Origin: an uncultured Eubacteriales bacterium
GTDB taxonomy: Bacteria; Bacillota; Clostridia; Christensenellales; Pumilibacteraceae
Assembly (NCBI GenBank): GCA_900543755.1
Contig: UQSP01000031.1
Span: 1-25,048, forward strand
Length of the DNA: 25,048 bases
Direction: 5' to 3'
Shown here: positions 22,041-25,048 of the stretch, in pieces
Layout of the letters: each line of letters opens with the position of its first letter
Numbering within the stretch: the stretch's first letter is position 1
The notes under the pieces: generated by a model
Database searches by the model: none
Told to the model about the DNA's origin: nothing
The model's input: only the letters and a program-made list of their open reading frames with translations
Made by a program: the position numbers and the translations under genes

Positions 22041-23156
22041 TCAGAATGCTTTTCTGTTAAAATCCTTGACTTTATCAAACTGTTCGGGTTTTATGTCTTC
22101 CTCAAGAGCTTTGATTTTCGCCTTCTGCTCTTTAGTCAGTTTTTTGGGCAATTCCACCACAACGGTTACGTACATATCGCCCGTGCCGCGTTTCGTGGTT
22201 ATGCCGTGGCCCTTAAGTTTTAATACGGAGCCGCTTTTGACTCCTTCGGTCAGTGCAAACTGAAGCTCGGTCCCCTTAAGCGTAGGCACTTTTACTTTCT
22301 CTCCCAAAGCCGCCTGTATAAACGTTACGGGCAATTCGACGTAAAGGTCCGCGCCTGTGCGTTTGAAAATTTGATGAGGCAAAACGTTTATTATAAGCTG
22401 AAGATTTCCCGCCCTTCCGTTTGCCACTTTTTCGCCTTCACCGCGAACCGTCATCACCTGACCCGTTTCTGCGCCCGCAGGAATATTGACCTTAAGCTTG
22501 ACGGTCTTTCTGAGCATTCCCCTGCCAGCGCAATCGGGACAGGTTTCCTCTATTATTTTACCGCTGCCGCGGCAGGAAGGACAAACGCGTTCGCTGACGA
22601 CTCTTCCGAAAGGAGTGTCCTGAGCCTGTTTGACTCTTCCCGTTCCGCCGCAAGTACCGCAGGTCTTGAACTTTGTCCCGTCCTTCGCGCCCGTACCGTT
22701 ACAGGAGGGACAAGGTTCTTTTCTCGTAACCGAAACTTCTTTTTGCGCGCCGAAAGCGGCCTCTTCAAAAGTAAGAGTAACGTTGACGGTAATATCGTCG
22801 CCGATGTTTTCCGCGCTTCTTCCGCCGCGACTGCCTCCGCCGCCGAACATATCGAAAATGCTGTCGAATATGGAGCCGCCGCCACCGAATCCGCCGAAAC
22901 CGCCGAATCCGTTTTCAAAGCCGCCCGCACCGCCGAAATCACCGAAAGGACTCGGATTATCGTAAGCGGCACGTTTTTGAGGATCGGACAACGTTTCGTA
23001 AGCCTCGGAAATCTCTTTGAATTTGTTTGCCGCCGCTTCGTCGCCGGGATGTAGATCGGGGTGGTATTGCCGCGCAAGCTTACGGTAAGCGGACTTAATT
23101 TCCTCCTGGCTTGCGTCTTTTTTAACCCCTAGAATATCGTAAAATGATTTAGCCAT
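22041..23156 (-). CDS. dnaJ: Chaperone protein DnaJ (Hsp40)
   Basis: This 371-residue co-chaperone stimulates the ATPase of DnaK and delivers unfolded clients. It is a complete type I DnaJ: J domain (1-68) with HPD at 32-34, Gly/Phe-rich linker (about 70-112) and a zinc domain with four CxxCxGxG-type repeats. The zinc Cys are 149/152, 166/169, 192/195 and 206/209. The C-terminal substrate-binding domains follow. GGAGG lies only 4 bases or so before the ATG, slightly close. It begins 32 bases after the dnaK stop with no terminator between, so they are cotranscribed. Confidence 0.98.
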   Translation of the reverse strand: MAKSFYDILGVKKDASQEEIKSAYRKLARQYHPDLHPGDEAAANKFKEISEAYETLSDPQKRAAYDNPSPFGDFGGAGGFENGFGGFGGFGGGGSIFDSIFDMFGGGGSRGGRSAENIGDDITVNVTLTFEEAAFGAQKEVSVTRKEPCPSCNGTGAKDGTKFKTCGTCGGTGRVKQAQDTPFGRVVSERVCPSCRGSGKIIEETCPDCAGRGMLRKTVKLKVNIPAGAETGQVMTVRGEGEKVANGRAGNLQLIINVLPHQIFKRTGADLYVELPVTFIQAALGEKVKVPTLKGTELQFALTEGVKSGSVLKLKGHGITTKRGTGDMYVTVVVELPKKLTKEQKAKIKALEEDIKPEQFDKVKDFNRKAF

Positions 23157-23188
23157 TGATCCTCCCGTAAATTACCTTAGCGGTAACA

Positions 23189-25001
23189 TTACACCTCTTC
23201 GGCGTCCACTACGTTGTCTCCGTCCGCATTGCCGTTATTGCCGTTATTGTCGGGGTTTGCGCCCGCAGTCTGCTGATAAAGTTTTGTAAACACTTCGCTC
23301 GAAAGCTTCTGAAGTTCCTCGGATTCCTTCTTGATTGCGTCGATATCGTCCGTTTTGAGCACTTCTTTCGCCTTAGCCACAGCCGCTTCAAGTTTAGCCT
23401 TGTCGTCGGCTGCAACTTTTTCTCCGCTTTCGGAAAGAACTTTTTCAATCTGGAACACCAGTGTATCGAGATTGTTTTTGGTATCCACGGTTTCTTTGCG
23501 CTTATTGTCTTCAGCCGCGAATTTTTCCGCCTCGTCGATAGCGCGCTGAATATCCTCTTCCGAGAGATTGGAGGACGCGGTAATGGTTACGCTCTGCTCT
23601 TTACCGGTGCCCTTATCCTTTGCGTAAACGTGAACTATGCCGTTTGCGTCGATATCGAAAGTAACTTCTATCTGAGGTATTCCGCGGGGTGCGGGAGCTA
23701 TTCCGCTAAGCTCGAAACGGGCAAGAGTTTTGTTGTCCGCCGCCATGGGACGCTCGCCCTGCAAAACGTGAATGTCCACAGAAGGCTGATTGTCTGCCGC
23801 CGTCGAGAATATCTGAGATTTCTTGGTAGGTATTGTAGTGTTTCTGTCGATAAGTTTGGTAAACACTCCGCCCATGGTTTCGATACCCAACGAAAGAGGC
23901 GTAACGTCCAGAAGCAATACGTCTTTGACTTCGCCGCCGAGAACGCCGCCCTGAATAGCCGCACCGATTGCCACGCATTCGTCGGGGTTGATTCCCTTAA
24001 ACGGTTCTTTGCCGGTTACTTTTCTTACGGCGTCCACAACGCAGGGCACACGGGTCGAGCCGCCCACCAGAATAACCTTGTCTATCTCGCTTGCGCTGAA
24101 GCCCGAATCGGACAAAGCGCGCTTCGTCAAATCTACCGTCTGCTGAACGAGGTCGGAAATGAGCGCCTCGAACTTAGCGCGGCTGAGGTCAACGTCCATG
24201 TGAACGGGACCGGATTCTCCCATGGAAATAAAGGGCAGGCTGATTTTGGTATTGTTAAGCGTCGAAAGCTCGATTTTCGCCTTTTCAGCCGCCTCTTTAA
24301 GTCTTTGCATAGCCATGCGGTCTTTGCTTAAATCGATGCCGTGTTCTTTCTTGAAAGAGTCGACAAGGTAATCCATTATTCTCTGGTCGAAATCGTCGCC
24401 GCCAAGTTTATTGTTGCCCGCGGTGGCAATAACTTCGAACACGCCTTCGCTTATCTCCAAAATGGAAATATCGAAAGTGCCGCCGCCAAGGTCGTAAATA
24501 AATATCTTCTGCGTGCCTTCCTTGATTTTGTCAAGCCCGTATGCAAGCGCCGCCGCGGTAGGCTCGTTTATAATACGCTTTACGTCCAGACCCGCAATTC
24601 TGCCCGCGTCTTTGGTTGCCTGACGCTGAGCGTCGGTAAAGTATGCGGGGACGGTTATTACCGCCTCGGTAACCTTGCCGCCGAGATAGCTTTCCGCGTC
24701 CGCTTTAAGCTTTGAAAGTATCATTGCGGAAAGTTCCTGCGGGGAATACTGTTTGTCGTCGATTTTTACTTTGTGGTCGGTACCCATTTCCCTTTTAATG
24801 GAAATGACGGTACGATCGGGGTTGGCAACCGCCTGGTGCTTTGCCACCTGACCGACAAGACGCTCGCCGTCTTTTGCAAAGCCTATGACGGACGGGGTCG
24901 TCCTTGCGCCTTCGGAGTTGGGGATAACGACGGGTTCGCCGCCCTCAAGCACCGCAACGCACGAGTTAGTTGTACCTAAATCTATACCAATTATTTTTCC
25001 C
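23189..25001 (-). CDS. dnaK: Chaperone protein DnaK (Hsp70), start codon cut off
   Basis: This ATP-driven chaperone folds and protects proteins. Sequence from GKIIGIDLGTTNSCV onward is present, 603 residues to the stop; base 25001 is the G of the lost ATG, so only two coding bases are missing and the full protein would be 604 residues. Nucleotide-site motifs are DLGTTNS, IYDLGGGTFD and VGGSTRVP. The region around REMGTDHKVKIDDK lacks the insertion typical of Gram-negative DnaK, a Firmicutes trait. The tail is Asn/Gly/Asp-rich and ends VVDAEEV. The residues MCIRDR that a translation places in front are adapter. hrcA and grpE probably lie beyond the contig end. Confidence 0.98.
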
Positions 25002-25048
25002 CTGTCTCTTATACACATCTGACGCTGCCGACGAACTCTAGGGTGTAG
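25002..25048 (+). other. Nextera P5-side sequencing adapter (not genomic)
   Basis: Bases 25002-25020 are the Tn5 mosaic end and 25021-25034 the complement of the Nextera read-1 primer site. The 8 bases at 25035-25042 (actctagg) are in the i5 index place, and 25043-25048 (gtgtag) begin the P5 primer complement. Translated on the minus strand this gives the false DnaK start MCIRDR. Confidence 0.98.

Noticed and set aside
22918..22970. Repetitive GGC/CCG-rich tract in dnaJ
   Set aside because: It encodes the normal Gly/Phe-rich linker of DnaJ.

Overview
This is a bacterial chromosomal fragment of housekeeping genes. Real sequence runs from about 50 to 25001; bases 1-49 and 25002-25048 are Illumina/Nextera library adapters. 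Gene order, the short Gram-positive type of DnaK, purine-rich Shine-Dalgarno (SD) sites, textbook sigma-A promoters with 17-base spacers and a spoVM gene point to a Firmicute, most likely class Clostridia. GC is in the mid-40s percent by eye. Nothing visible indicates a phage, plasmid, transposon or CRISPR system.

Right part, read right to left on the minus strand: dnaK (only the first two bases of its start codon lost) and dnaJ, closed by a terminator at 21988-22023. A perfect promoter then drives prmA-rsmE-mtaB-hit, a chaperone, ribosome-methylation and tRNA-modification block. Next is rpsU alone with its own promoter and terminator. A 555-base gap follows; it holds a plus-strand promoter about 30 bases ahead of an intrinsic terminator with no gene behind it, a candidate small RNA.

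Middle: an unrecognised 136-residue basic/acidic helical protein, then pcrA and ligA, each with a recognisable promoter.

Left part: a 14-gene minus-strand operon of about 12 kb. Its order is AIR-synthase-like gene, yicC, gmk, rpoZ, coaBC, priA, def, fmt, rsmB, rlmN, rsgA, rpe, thiN and spoVM. Its promoter overlaps the ligA stop codon, and its -10 box is so close to the first ATG that the mRNA should be leaderless. The order matches the Bacillus subtilis yloC-to-spoVM cluster, except that remA (after yicC) and prpC-prkC (after rlmN) are absent without a gap. The operon converges on rpmB (plus strand), with a terminator at 285-312 and a bidirectional one at 420-463 between them.

The genes serve ribosome and translation quality (rpmB, rpsU, prmA, rsmE, rsmB, rlmN, rsgA, mtaB, def, fmt), DNA replication and repair (priA, pcrA, ligA), cofactors and nucleotides (coaBC, thiN, gmk, rpe), transcription (rpoZ), protein folding (dnaK, dnaJ) and spore coat assembly (spoVM). 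I found no new multi-gene system. The points most worth a second look are the 23-codon spoVM, the orphan promoter-terminator unit, the leaderless promoter and the HypE-like gene at the head of the operon.
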